From an uncultured Bacilli bacterium (GTDB taxonomy: Bacteria; Bacillota_I; Bacilli_A; RF39; UBA660), in assembly GCA_947591565.1 (NCBI GenBank), contig CANQDH010000004.1:1-20356 (forward strand): a stretch of DNA of 20,356 nucleotides. Direction: 5' to 3'. Positions 1 through 6,016 of this stretch are shown here, piece after piece. The position numbers and the translations under genes were made by a program. Below the pieces are notes generated by a model. That model was not told where the DNA came from. It ran no database searches and worked only from the letters and a program-made list of their open reading frames with translations. Position 1 is the first letter of the stretch. Every line of letters begins with the position of its first letter.

Positions 1-1
1 T

Positions 2-523
2 AATCATCAAGGTATAATATTAGTTGTTCCTGATTACAAGTATAGTAAGTTAGATGATTTAATTGTTAAAGATGAATCATTACTCGTCATGCTTGATCAT
101 ATCGAAGATCCTCATAATCTTGGCGCTATTATAAGAACGTCAGAAGCAGCAGGTGTGGATGGCATTATTATTCCAAAAGATAGAGGAGCTAGCATTAATT
201 CAACTGTTTCGAAGGTTAGTGCTGGTGCTTTATCAAGTATCAAGGTTTCGATGGTTACGAATTTAAGTCAAACAATAGATTATTTAAAAGAAAAAGGTTT
301 CTGGATAATTGGAACCGATATGCAAGGGAGCCCTTATTATGATTTAGATTATAGTGGCAAAATTTGTATTATTATTGGTAATGAAGGGAGTGGATTAAGT
401 CATTTAGTTGCTAAGAAATGTGATTTTATAGCAAGTATACCAATGAAAGGTACTATTAATAGTTTAAATGCATCTGTTGCAGCTGGTATTATTATATTTG
501 AGGCATCCAAAAAGAGATTCTAA
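2..523 (+). CDS. rlmB: 23S rRNA 2'-O-ribose methyltransferase, TrmH/SpoU family (RlmB-like), 5'-truncated by the window edge
   Basis: SPOUT-fold SAM-dependent methyltransferase, by family the enzyme that 2'-O-methylates a guanosine in the 23S rRNA peptidyl-transferase region. The frame is open from the first bases: it reads NHQGI before the first internal ATG at 89, and HQGI is the conserved lead-in to the catalytic domain, so that ATG is not the start and the N-terminal substrate-binding domain lies outside the window. All three family motifs are visible: the DPHNLGAIIRTSEAAGVDG stretch (motif 1), GNEGSGLS around 375-400 (motif 2) and IPMKGTINSLNASVAAG near the C-terminus (motif 3, part of the knotted SAM site). 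The sigma factor follows 26 bases downstream with no terminator between. This rlmB-then-sigH order is conserved in Bacilli, which favours RlmB over other TrmH paralogues; the family call is firm, the exact target inferred. Confidence 0.9.
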   Translation, partial: NHQGIILVVPDYKYSKLDDLIVKDESLLVMLDHIEDPHNLGAIIRTSEAAGVDGIIIPKDRGASINSTVSKVSAGALSSIKVSMVTNLSQTIDYLKEKGFWIIGTDMQGSPYYDLDYSGKICIIIGNEGSGLSHLVAKKCDFIASIPMKGTINSLNASVAAGIIIFEASKKRF

Positions 524-549
524 TCAGGAATTAGATTGGAAAAGGACAT

Positions 550-1176
550 ATGGATTATTCTAATGATGAATATAATGATTATGAATTACTATCTTATATT
601 TGTGAAAATAATGAAGAAGCTAATGACATAATATACCGAAAATATGAGCCTCTTATTGTTTCAACTGCCAAAAAGTATCATGTTTTTTGTAAAGATGTTG
701 GCTTTGAGTTAAACGATTTAATTCAAGAAGGATGGCTTGCCCTTAATAAGGCAATTAATCATTTTGATGAACAAAAAAATGTTATGTTTTATTCTTTTGC
801 TAAATTATGTATTGAAAGAAATATTCTAAGTTTTGTTATTAAGGCCGAAAATAGTAAAATAAAACCCTTAAATAATTCTATACCTTTAGATATTTTAGCA
901 GAAAGAGGATATGAATTTAAAGAAATAGGTAGTGCTTCGTTAACACCTGAACAATTAGTTGAAAGTAGTGAAAACGCAGCATATATATGTGAGCAAATAA
1001 ATAACAAATTGACTAGCTTAGAACAAAAAGTTTTTAAACTTAAATTATATGGATATTCATATGATGAAATAAGTGAAATATTAAAAAGATCTCGGAAATC
1101 GATAGATGGAGCCTTACATAGAATTAGAAGGAAAACACGAAAGACCTTTGAAGAAACATCTATAAAAAATAGATAG
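550..1176 (+). CDS. sigH: RNA polymerase sigma-70 family factor, SigH-like
   Basis: Sigma factor of 208 aa, close to the usual length of Bacillus SigH (sigma-30). Region 2 covers about residues 28-100 and includes the core-binding/-10-recognition stretch DLIQEGWLALNKAI and the FYSFAKLCIERNI helix. Region 4 covers about 153-202, with the helix-turn-helix YSYDEISEILKRSRKSIDGA. The order IPLNNS-like linker, LTSLEQKVF and KSIDGALHRIRRK matches SigH rather than SigA or ECF factors. The start is ATG with AAAGGA a few bases upstream. The gene follows rlmB as in Bacilli, although the yacP (Rae1) gene normally between them is absent. It ends in a terminator overlapping its stop codon. In Bacilli SigH drives early sporulation or competence genes; which regulon exists here cannot be told from the window. 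Confidence 0.85.
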   Translation: MDYSNDEYNDYELLSYICENNEEANDIIYRKYEPLIVSTAKKYHVFCKDVGFELNDLIQEGWLALNKAINHFDEQKNVMFYSFAKLCIERNILSFVIKAENSKIKPLNNSIPLDILAERGYEFKEIGSASLTPEQLVESSENAAYICEQINNKLTSLEQKVFKLKLYGYSYDEISEILKRSRKSIDGALHRIRRKTRKTFEETSIKNR

Positions 1177-1199
1177 ATTTCATTTATTAGAAATTTTTT
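1175..1199 (+). terminator. Intrinsic terminator of the rlmB-sigH unit
   Basis: AGATTTC at 1175-1181 pairs with GAAATTT at 1190-1196 (one G-U pair) around an 8-base loop, and T1194-T1199 form the U-run. The sigH stop TAG (1174-1176) overlaps the 5' arm. The stem is AT-rich, so strength is uncertain. Confidence 0.6.
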
Positions 1200-1218
1200 C
1201 ATATATTTATAACTTTAA

Positions 1219-1248
1219 TTACAAATAAATGTTAATTTAAATTATAAT
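1219..1248 (+). promoter_or_regulatory. Candidate promoter for the 1255-1351 RNA
   Basis: A perfect TATAAT at 1243-1248 is preceded, 18 bases upstream, by a weak -35 (TTACAA, 1219-1224). It lies between the sigH terminator and the folded element and would start transcription near 1255. The -10 is good; the -35 is poor. Confidence 0.5.
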
Positions 1249-1254
1249 ATAAGC

Positions 1255-1351
1255 ATTCATTTTAACTTTTTTCACGTGTTGTTTGGTATGTAAAGTTTAG
1301 GTAGCTATAGCCTAAAAACGATATCGTTTGGTACCATGACAACACCTTTTT
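1255..1351 (+). ncRNA. Candidate small structured RNA, family not recognised
   Basis: A gene-free stretch with the layout of an independent RNA gene. GTGTTGT (1276-1282) pairs with ACAACAC (1339-1345), and GGTA (1285-1288) with TACC (1332-1335). Enclosed are two hairpins: TTTAGG/CCTAAA (1296-1301/1311-1316, whose loop contains the palindrome CTATAG) and AAACG/CGTTT (1316-1320/1325-1329, loop ATAT), which share base 1316. The closing stem is followed by CTTTTTC, a plausible U-run. I compared it by eye with SRP RNA, tRNA, T-box, purine, preQ1, c-di-GMP and fluoride motifs and none fits. Boundaries are inferred from the predicted promoter and U-run. A cis-acting leader for nfeD is the alternative, but the U-run and a separate nfeD promoter argue against it. 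Confidence 0.5.
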
Positions 1352-1399
1352 CTTGCATAAAAATAATTTTTAAATTTTTAAAAATCTTGTCAAAAAAAG

Positions 1400-1428
1400 T
1401 TGTATTATTTTGAACTTAATAGTATACT
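1400..1428 (+). promoter_or_regulatory. Candidate promoter of the nfeD operon
   Basis: TTGTAT (1400-1405), 17-base spacer, TATACT (1423-1428). Transcription would begin near 1435, at the GGGTGA that serves as SD for the ATG at 1445, leaving almost no leader. Confidence 0.45.
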
Positions 1429-1444
1429 TAATATGGGTGATGTT

Positions 1445-1864
1445 ATGTTTTATGTTTGGTTAATTGTTGTCATTCTTTTGACATTACTTGAACTAATGAC
1501 CATTAATTTAACAACGATTTGGTTTGTTCTAAGTGGTCTTGCAGCCTTAGGTCTTTCTTTTGTAACCAAGAATTTTTTACTTCAATTTGGTTGCTTTGTC
1601 ATTTTAGGTATTATCCTGTTAATTGTAACAAAACCTTTTGTAACCAAAGTGTTAGATAAGAAAAAACAAAAAACGAATTTAGATCGTATTATCGGTATGA
1701 ATGGTATTGTCATGAAAAATATCGAAGATATGAACTATGGTGAAGTTAAAGTAGATGGCAAAATATGGACAGCTTTTGCTGATGAGAAAATAAAAAAAGA
1801 TGAAAAAGTTGAAGTTTTAGAAATAAGTGGTTCTAAAATTAAAGTGAGAAAGGTTGTGAAATAA
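1445..1864 (+). CDS. NfeD-like membrane protein (short form, C-terminal OB fold)
   Basis: A 139-residue protein in the short NfeD architecture: hydrophobic helices over roughly residues 2-30 and 35-65, then a basic KKKQK linker and a soluble OB-fold-type domain from about residue 75 (LDRIIGMNGIVMKNIEDMNYGEVKVDGKIW and following). Members usually partner SPFH/stomatin proteins in the membrane, and the SPFH gene follows with a 1-base TAATG overlap, the classic operon arrangement. I start it at ATG 1445, because GGGTGA lies 4 bases upstream; an in-frame TTG at 1400 falls in the -35 box and another ATG at 1433 has no SD. Precise biochemical role is unknown for the family, usually linked to membrane quality control or lipid-domain organisation. 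Confidence 0.85.
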   Translation: MFYVWLIVVILLTLLELMTINLTTIWFVLSGLAALGLSFVTKNFLLQFGCFVILGIILLIVTKPFVTKVLDKKKQKTNLDRIIGMNGIVMKNIEDMNYGEVKVDGKIWTAFADEKIKKDEKVEVLEISGSKIKVRKVVK

Positions 1865-2760
1865 TGGAAATTTTAATTATTTGTTTAATTTTAGTTGCAA
1901 TCATTATCATTCCTAATATTAAGGTTGTTCCTCAGGCTAAATCGTATGTTATTGAAAGAATTGGTTCATATTATGCTACGTGGAAAAATGGGTTACATGT
2001 AAAAATACCTTTTGTTGATCGTATATCTAACAGAGTTACCTTAAAAGAAATTGTCAAAGATTTTGCTCCGCAACCTGTTATAACCAAAGATAATGTTACG
2101 ATGCAAATAGATACAGTTGTTTATTTTCAAATAACAGATCCTAAATTATATACGTACGGAGTTGAAAATCCTATAAGTGCGATTGAAAATTTGACTGCAA
2201 CAACTCTTCGTAATATCATAGGCGAATTAGAGCTTGATCAAACATTAACATCAAGAGATATAATTAATTCTAAAATGCGTTCTATCTTGGATGATGCTAC
2301 TGATCCTTGGGGAATAAAAGTCAATAGAGTTGAAGTTAAGAATATTATTCCACCAAGAGATATCCAGGAAGCTATGGAAAAGCAAATGCGTGCTGAACGT
2401 GAAAGAAGAGAAAAAATCCTTCAAGCTGAAGGTGAAAAGAAATCTAGTATTTTAATTGCTGAAGGAGAAAAAGAAAGTGCTATATTAAGAGCTGAAGCTA
2501 AAAAGGAATCACAAATTAGAATTGCTGAAGGTGAAGCTGAAGCCATTATGAAATTAAAACAAGCTGAGGCTGAAGGTATTAAATTACTTAAAGATGCTAA
2601 AGCAGATGCTTCTGTTTTAACTTTAAAAAGTTATGAAACTTTAGCAAATGTTGCTAATGGTAATGCAACAAAAATATTTATTCCATCTGAATTACAAGGC
2701 GTTGCAACTATTGGAACGGCTATTAGTGAAATGTTAAAAAAAGATAAAAATGAAAAATAA
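1864..2760 (+). CDS. SPFH/Band 7 (stomatin/QmcA-like) membrane-anchored protein
   Basis: A 298-residue stomatin-type scaffold. An N-terminal hydrophobic anchor (about residues 2-18) is followed by the SPFH domain: VVPQAKSYVIERIGSYYATW, then GLHVKIPF, DNVTMQIDTVVYFQITDP and LRNIIGELELDQTLTSRD, ending near WGIKVNRVEVKNIIPP. After that comes a charged Ala/Glu/Lys-rich coiled coil (about residues 165-250) with repeated AEGEKES-like units, typical of oligomerising stomatins. The family forms large membrane-associated rings that organise lipid domains or regulate membrane proteases. It overlaps nfeD by 1 base and the downstream CPBP protease gene by 11 bases, so the three are almost certainly co-transcribed and translationally coupled. 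Family assignment is firm; function in this organism is inferred. Confidence 0.93.
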   Translation: MEILIICLILVAIIIIPNIKVVPQAKSYVIERIGSYYATWKNGLHVKIPFVDRISNRVTLKEIVKDFAPQPVITKDNVTMQIDTVVYFQITDPKLYTYGVENPISAIENLTATTLRNIIGELELDQTLTSRDIINSKMRSILDDATDPWGIKVNRVEVKNIIPPRDIQEAMEKQMRAERERREKILQAEGEKKSSILIAEGEKESAILRAEAKKESQIRIAEGEAEAIMKLKQAEAEGIKLLKDAKADASVLTLKSYETLANVANGNATKIFIPSELQGVATIGTAISEMLKKDKNEK

Positions 2761-3544
2761 TTGTTTCTTTAAATTTATAAAAACGCTTATGTATCCATTC
2801 CTTTTTGGAATTGGTGAAGTAATTATCATTGCTATTTTTTCACAAATTTATGCAAGTAGTATATCGAAAGCTTTCAGTAATGATGAATTATTTAAGGCGT
2901 TTATAAAAACAAAAGAATATACAGATGGATTAAATCAATATATGGATGAACATTTAATATATATTATTTTAATAACTTTAATTGTTTTCTTACCATTTTT
3001 TATCTATAAATATAAAAAGTATAAAATAAAAACAGAGTTTAATTTAAAGAGCAGTATATATTTAATTATTCCATCTGTTTGTTTATCCATTTTTTTAAAT
3101 TTAATAATTATTAATTTTAATAAATTGTTTGGTGTTACTAATCTTTTAAGTGATAATAAATACTTAATTACGGTTCTTCTTTCATCAGGTATTATTGGTC
3201 CAATATTAGAAGAGTATTTATTTAGAGGTATCGTTTATAATGAACTAAAAACTTTTAATAGTGAAAAGGTTGCTATGTGGTTATCTATATTGATATTTGC
3301 TTTATTCCATAATTCTATTTCGCAAATGGGTTATGCTTTTATTATGGGCTATGTTTTAACGAAAATTTATATTAGAACACATAATTTAATATATACAAGC
3401 CTTTTTCATATAATATCAAATGTAACAGTTACTTTAATTATTAATCCACTTATATCACTTAATACTTTAGTATCTATCATCTTGCTTTTTGTCTTTTTAA
3501 TTATTTTTATTTTTTCTTATAAATTATTGCATAAAAAAATTTAA
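2750..3544 (+). CDS. CPBP-family intramembrane glutamic endopeptidase (Abi/Rce1-like)
   Basis: A 264-aa polytopic membrane protein with the CPBP (PF02517) signature. EEYLFR (E154, E155, R159) supplies the catalytic Glu pair; F183-x3-H187 lies in the next membrane helix and H220-x3-N224 in a later one. Hydrophobic segments lie near residues 10-30, 70-86, 102-124, 138-152, 174-190 and 226-257. The start overlaps the end of the SPFH gene by 11 bases and has a poor SD, suggesting translation by re-initiation. Family members cleave prenylated or other peptides inside membranes, or act in bacteriocin self-immunity and polymer modification. The pairing with NfeD/SPFH suggests work within a scaffolded membrane patch, which is inference only. 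Confidence 0.87.
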   Translation: MKNNCFFKFIKTLMYPFLFGIGEVIIIAIFSQIYASSISKAFSNDELFKAFIKTKEYTDGLNQYMDEHLIYIILITLIVFLPFFIYKYKKYKIKTEFNLKSSIYLIIPSVCLSIFLNLIIINFNKLFGVTNLLSDNKYLITVLLSSGIIGPILEEYLFRGIVYNELKTFNSEKVAMWLSILIFALFHNSISQMGYAFIMGYVLTKIYIRTHNLIYTSLFHIISNVTVTLIINPLISLNTLVSIILLFVFLIIFIFSYKLLHKKI

Positions 3545-3561
3545 TTTGCTTATAATATTAG

Positions 3562-3620
3562 TGTAAGCGGTTTATGCTTACAGTTTCGAAAAAGGCTAGA
3601 AATAATTTCTGCCTTTTTTT
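3562..3620 (+). ncRNA. Possible ~59-nt small RNA with two hairpins, or simply a double 3' structure
   Basis: A TATAAT (3551-3556), with a weak TTGCAT 18 bases upstream (3527-3532), is followed 7 bases later by the hairpin GTAAGC/GCTTAC (3563-3568/3576-3581) and then the strong terminator hairpin at 3589-3620. The first hairpin has no U-run and so is not itself a terminator. This could be a short independent RNA; the simpler reading is the 3' end of the nfeD operon transcript. Confidence 0.3.
3589..3620 (+). terminator. Intrinsic terminator after the nfeD-SPFH-CPBP operon
   Basis: AAAAAGGC (3589-3596) pairs with GCCTTTTT (3611-3618), and AGAAA (3598-3602) with TTTCT (3606-3610), closing a 3-base loop. 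A run of seven T ends at 3620. The A-run on the 5' side would let it work on both strands. Confidence 0.85.
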
Positions 3621-3652
3621 GTTAAAAAAATAAGAAAAGAAGTAAAAAGTAT

Positions 3653-3660
3653 GTTATAAT
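3653..3660 (+). promoter_or_regulatory. Extended -10 promoter of the hydrolase-MurF-Ddl operon
   Basis: TGTTATAAT (3652-3660 region, with TG one base before a perfect TATAAT at 3655-3660) and no recognisable -35. The predicted start near 3667 falls inside the GAGGTGAGG that forms the SD. Confidence 0.6.
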
Positions 3661-3677
3661 ATTTGAGGTGAGGATGA

Positions 3678-4409
3678 TTGATACGAATAAAAGATGTTGA
3701 CGTTAATTACGTAAATTATGGAAATACAAATGGTGATACAGTTGTCCTTCTTCATGGGTGGGGACAAAATATTGAAATGATGAAACCCATCGGTGATAAA
3801 TTATCCAAAGAATATAATATTATTATTTTAGATTTGCCAGGTTATGGATTAAGTAGTGAACCTCCTTTTGCTTGGACTGTTTATGATTATGTGGACATGG
3901 TTCATACATTATTAAAACATTTAAACATAGTTAATCCTATTTTAATAGGACATTCCTTCGGCGGAAAAATAAGTTTATTATATGCTAGTATGTACGAGGT
4001 TCAAAAGTTAGTTTTATTTGGAAGTCCTTTTAAAAAAGAAATACAAAAGGAATCTTTGAAATTAAAAGTTTTAAAATCACTTAAAAAAGTTCCTGTTGTT
4101 AATAAATTAGAAGGTTTTGCTAAAAAACATATTGGTTCTGAAGATTATAGGCATGCATCTCCTATTATGCGTCAAATTTTAGTTGAAACGGTTAATTTAG
4201 ATATCGAAAAAGATGTTGCTAAAATAAAAGCACCAACACTAATTATTTGGGGTTCTTTAGATGAGGCTGTTCCGCTTGAAAGAGCGTATGAATTAGAAAA
4301 ATTAATAAGTGATTCTGCCGTTATTGTTTATGATGGATGCACACATTATGCATATTTAGAAAGGCTTGGACAAACAGTCAATATATTAAAAAGTTTCTTA
4401 GGAGGTTAG
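3678..4409 (+). CDS. Alpha/beta-hydrolase fold protein
   Basis: A 243-aa soluble alpha/beta hydrolase. The oxyanion loop LLHGWGQN is at residues 24-31, the nucleophile elbow GHSFGG at 91-96 (Ser93), the acidic residue Asp195 in WGSLDEAVP, and the catalytic His223 in CTHYAYLE. A basic, Lys-rich cap lies near residues 118-152. The start is TTG at 3678: GAGGTGAGG lies just upstream, while the nearby ATG at 3674 is in another frame and stops after eight codons. The gene's last codons contain the AGGAGG used by the MurF-like gene, which starts one base after the stop. Co-transcription with two D-Ala-D-Ala enzymes hints at a wall-related esterase, amidase or thioesterase role, but the substrate cannot be read from the sequence. 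Confidence 0.88.
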   Translation: MIRIKDVDVNYVNYGNTNGDTVVLLHGWGQNIEMMKPIGDKLSKEYNIIILDLPGYGLSSEPPFAWTVYDYVDMVHTLLKHLNIVNPILIGHSFGGKISLLYASMYEVQKLVLFGSPFKKEIQKESLKLKVLKSLKKVPVVNKLEGFAKKHIGSEDYRHASPIMRQILVETVNLDIEKDVAKIKAPTLIIWGSLDEAVPLERAYELEKLISDSAVIVYDGCTHYAYLERLGQTVNILKSFLGG

Positions 4410-4410
4410 A

Positions 4411-6003
4411 ATGAAAAATTATTTTTTATTATCATTAATACCATTTATTATTTATGTTTGTCTTAAAACAAAGAAAAGTTTTCATATGTTGCAGCAAAAT
4501 TGGTATAATGATGGAAATAGATATATAAAGTGGATATTTAATAATAAGAAAAAAGTTTTTTTCACGATTGATCTTTGTTTACTATTATTTCTTGTCTTTT
4601 TCTTTTTAAACAGTAAGGTAAGTATGATTCTTTTTGCAGTAAGTTATATTATTTTTATTTTAATATATTATAATTTAATGAAAAAAGAACAGGTTAAAAA
4701 ACCACTTAGTTTTACGAAAAGAGTAAGGAGATTAAGTTATACAACAGGGATTGTTTATTTTCTTTTTCCTCTTTTTATGTATATCTTCTTTAAAGAAAAA
4801 TATTTAGTCTATGATTATTTAATTTTAGGTCTTTTAGCTTATTTAAACTATTTTATCGTATATGTAGCTAATATTATAAATAAACCGGTTGAAAAAAGTG
4901 TTTTTCTATATTACAAAAGACAAGCTAAACAAAAATTAAAGAGTTTAAATGGTTTAAAAGTTATAGGTATTACAGGTAGTTATGGTAAGACTAGTAGTAA
5001 AAATATTTTAAATGATATTTTAAATGTTAAATATGATGCGTTTGCTACTCCTAAAAATTTTAATACAACTTATGGTTTAATTATTTCAATTAATAATTAT
5101 TTAGATAAATTTAGTGATTATTTTATCGCTGAAATGGGTGCTTTTAAAAGAGGCGAAATTAAAGAATTATGTGATTTAATTCATCCAACTTATGGTATTT
5201 TGACAAAGATAGGTACAGCCCATTTAGATAGTTTTGGAAGTCAGGAAAATATTCAAAAAGGTAAATTTGAACTTATTGAATCTCTTCCCAAGGATGGCAT
5301 TGGTATTCTTAATGGTGATGATGAATTACAACTTAGTTATCATTTAAAAAATACCTGTAAAATTATATACATTGGAATCGATAATGAAAAGGTTGATGTT
5401 AGGGCTGTTAATATAAAATTGACACATAATGGAACGACTTTTGATTGTGTGTTTAAAGGTGATAAAAATAAATATCCTTTTGAAACAAGATTATTAGGTA
5501 AGGCTAACATTTATAATATTTTAGCAGGTATTGCTTTAGGCCGTGAACTTGGTATTAGTATAGATAGACTGCAACTTGGTGTAAAAAAGGTAAATAGTAT
5601 TGAACACCGATTAGAACTTAAAAAATATGGTCATATTAATATAATAGATGATGCTTATAATTCCAATCCCGTTGGTTCTAAAATGGCGGTTGAAGTTTTA
5701 GGAATGATGCCTGGTAAAAAGATTATTGTTACGCCCGGCATGATTGAACTTGCTGATAAAGAATATGAGCTAAACAAATTATTTGGTACGTATATGGCAG
5801 ATGTATGTGATGAAGTTATCTTAATTGGTAAAGAGCAAACAAAACCTATTTATGATGGGTTAATAGAAAAAAAATATGATGAAAAAAAGATTCATATTTT
5901 GAATGATGTTAAATTAGCCTTTCCACTTATGCAACAATTAAGTGATAATGAAACATATGTCTTACTGGAAAATGATTTACCAGATATATTTAATGAAAAA
6001 TAA
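4411..6003 (+). CDS. Membrane-anchored MurF-like Mur ligase (UDP-MurNAc-tripeptide:D-Ala-D-Ala ligase family)
   Basis: A 530-aa ATP-dependent amide ligase of the Mur family with an unusual front end. Residues 1-155 hold about five membrane segments (near 3-18, 50-66, 69-87, 111-126, 133-152) in place of the UDP-binding domain of standard MurF. The catalytic domain follows: P-loop GITGSYGKT (186-194), AEMGAFKRGEI (240-250), K285 in QKGKFE as the likely carbamylated lysine, and LGKANIYNILAG (362-373). The C-terminal domain has DDAYNSNP (413-420) and TPGMIELADKE, as in MurF. Its place directly before ddl, with AGGAGG a few bases upstream of the ATG, supports a D-Ala-D-Ala-adding role. The membrane domain suggests a membrane-held enzyme or a different acceptor, so I withhold the symbol murF. 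Confidence 0.82.
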   Translation: MKNYFLLSLIPFIIYVCLKTKKSFHMLQQNWYNDGNRYIKWIFNNKKKVFFTIDLCLLLFLVFFFLNSKVSMILFAVSYIIFILIYYNLMKKEQVKKPLSFTKRVRRLSYTTGIVYFLFPLFMYIFFKEKYLVYDYLILGLLAYLNYFIVYVANIINKPVEKSVFLYYKRQAKQKLKSLNGLKVIGITGSYGKTSSKNILNDILNVKYDAFATPKNFNTTYGLIISINNYLDKFSDYFIAEMGAFKRGEIKELCDLIHPTYGILTKIGTAHLDSFGSQENIQKGKFELIESLPKDGIGILNGDDELQLSYHLKNTCKIIYIGIDNEKVDVRAVNIKLTHNGTTFDCVFKGDKNKYPFETRLLGKANIYNILAGIALGRELGISIDRLQLGVKKVNSIEHRLELKKYGHINIIDDAYNSNPVGSKMAVEVLGMMPGKKIIVTPGMIELADKEYELNKLFGTYMADVCDEVILIGKEQTKPIYDGLIEKKYDEKKIHILNDVKLAFPLMQQLSDNETYVLLENDLPDIFNEK

Positions 6004-6016
6004 GGAGTTGAGAAAT

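Noticed and set aside
789..1202. Long minus-strand reading frame opposite sigH
   Set aside because: It is the shadow of an AT-rich coding strand, has no family resemblance, and sigH on the plus strand is clear.
1276..1345. Small SRP (4.5S-type) RNA
   Set aside because: The conserved helix-8 sequence (GUCAGG...GGAAG...AGCAG) is absent.
1276..1346. tRNA-like element: 7-bp end stem over a ~70-base span
   Set aside because: No T-arm can be drawn next to the 3' strand and there is no anticodon stem of correct size; the 3' end runs into a U-run, not a CCA context.
1326..1351. T-box, suggested by GGTACC close to a U-run
   Set aside because: The T-box consensus around GGTACC is absent, there is no Stem I, and the downstream gene is not an amino-acid gene.
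1400..1444. TTG start for the NfeD gene, 15 codons upstream
   Set aside because: It falls in the predicted -35 box and has no SD; ATG 1445 has GGGTGA at good spacing.
5942..6016. N-terminal extension of Ddl within the MurF-like gene
   Set aside because: The extra residues are the out-of-frame reading of the upstream gene; AAGGAG and family alignment place the start at 6017.
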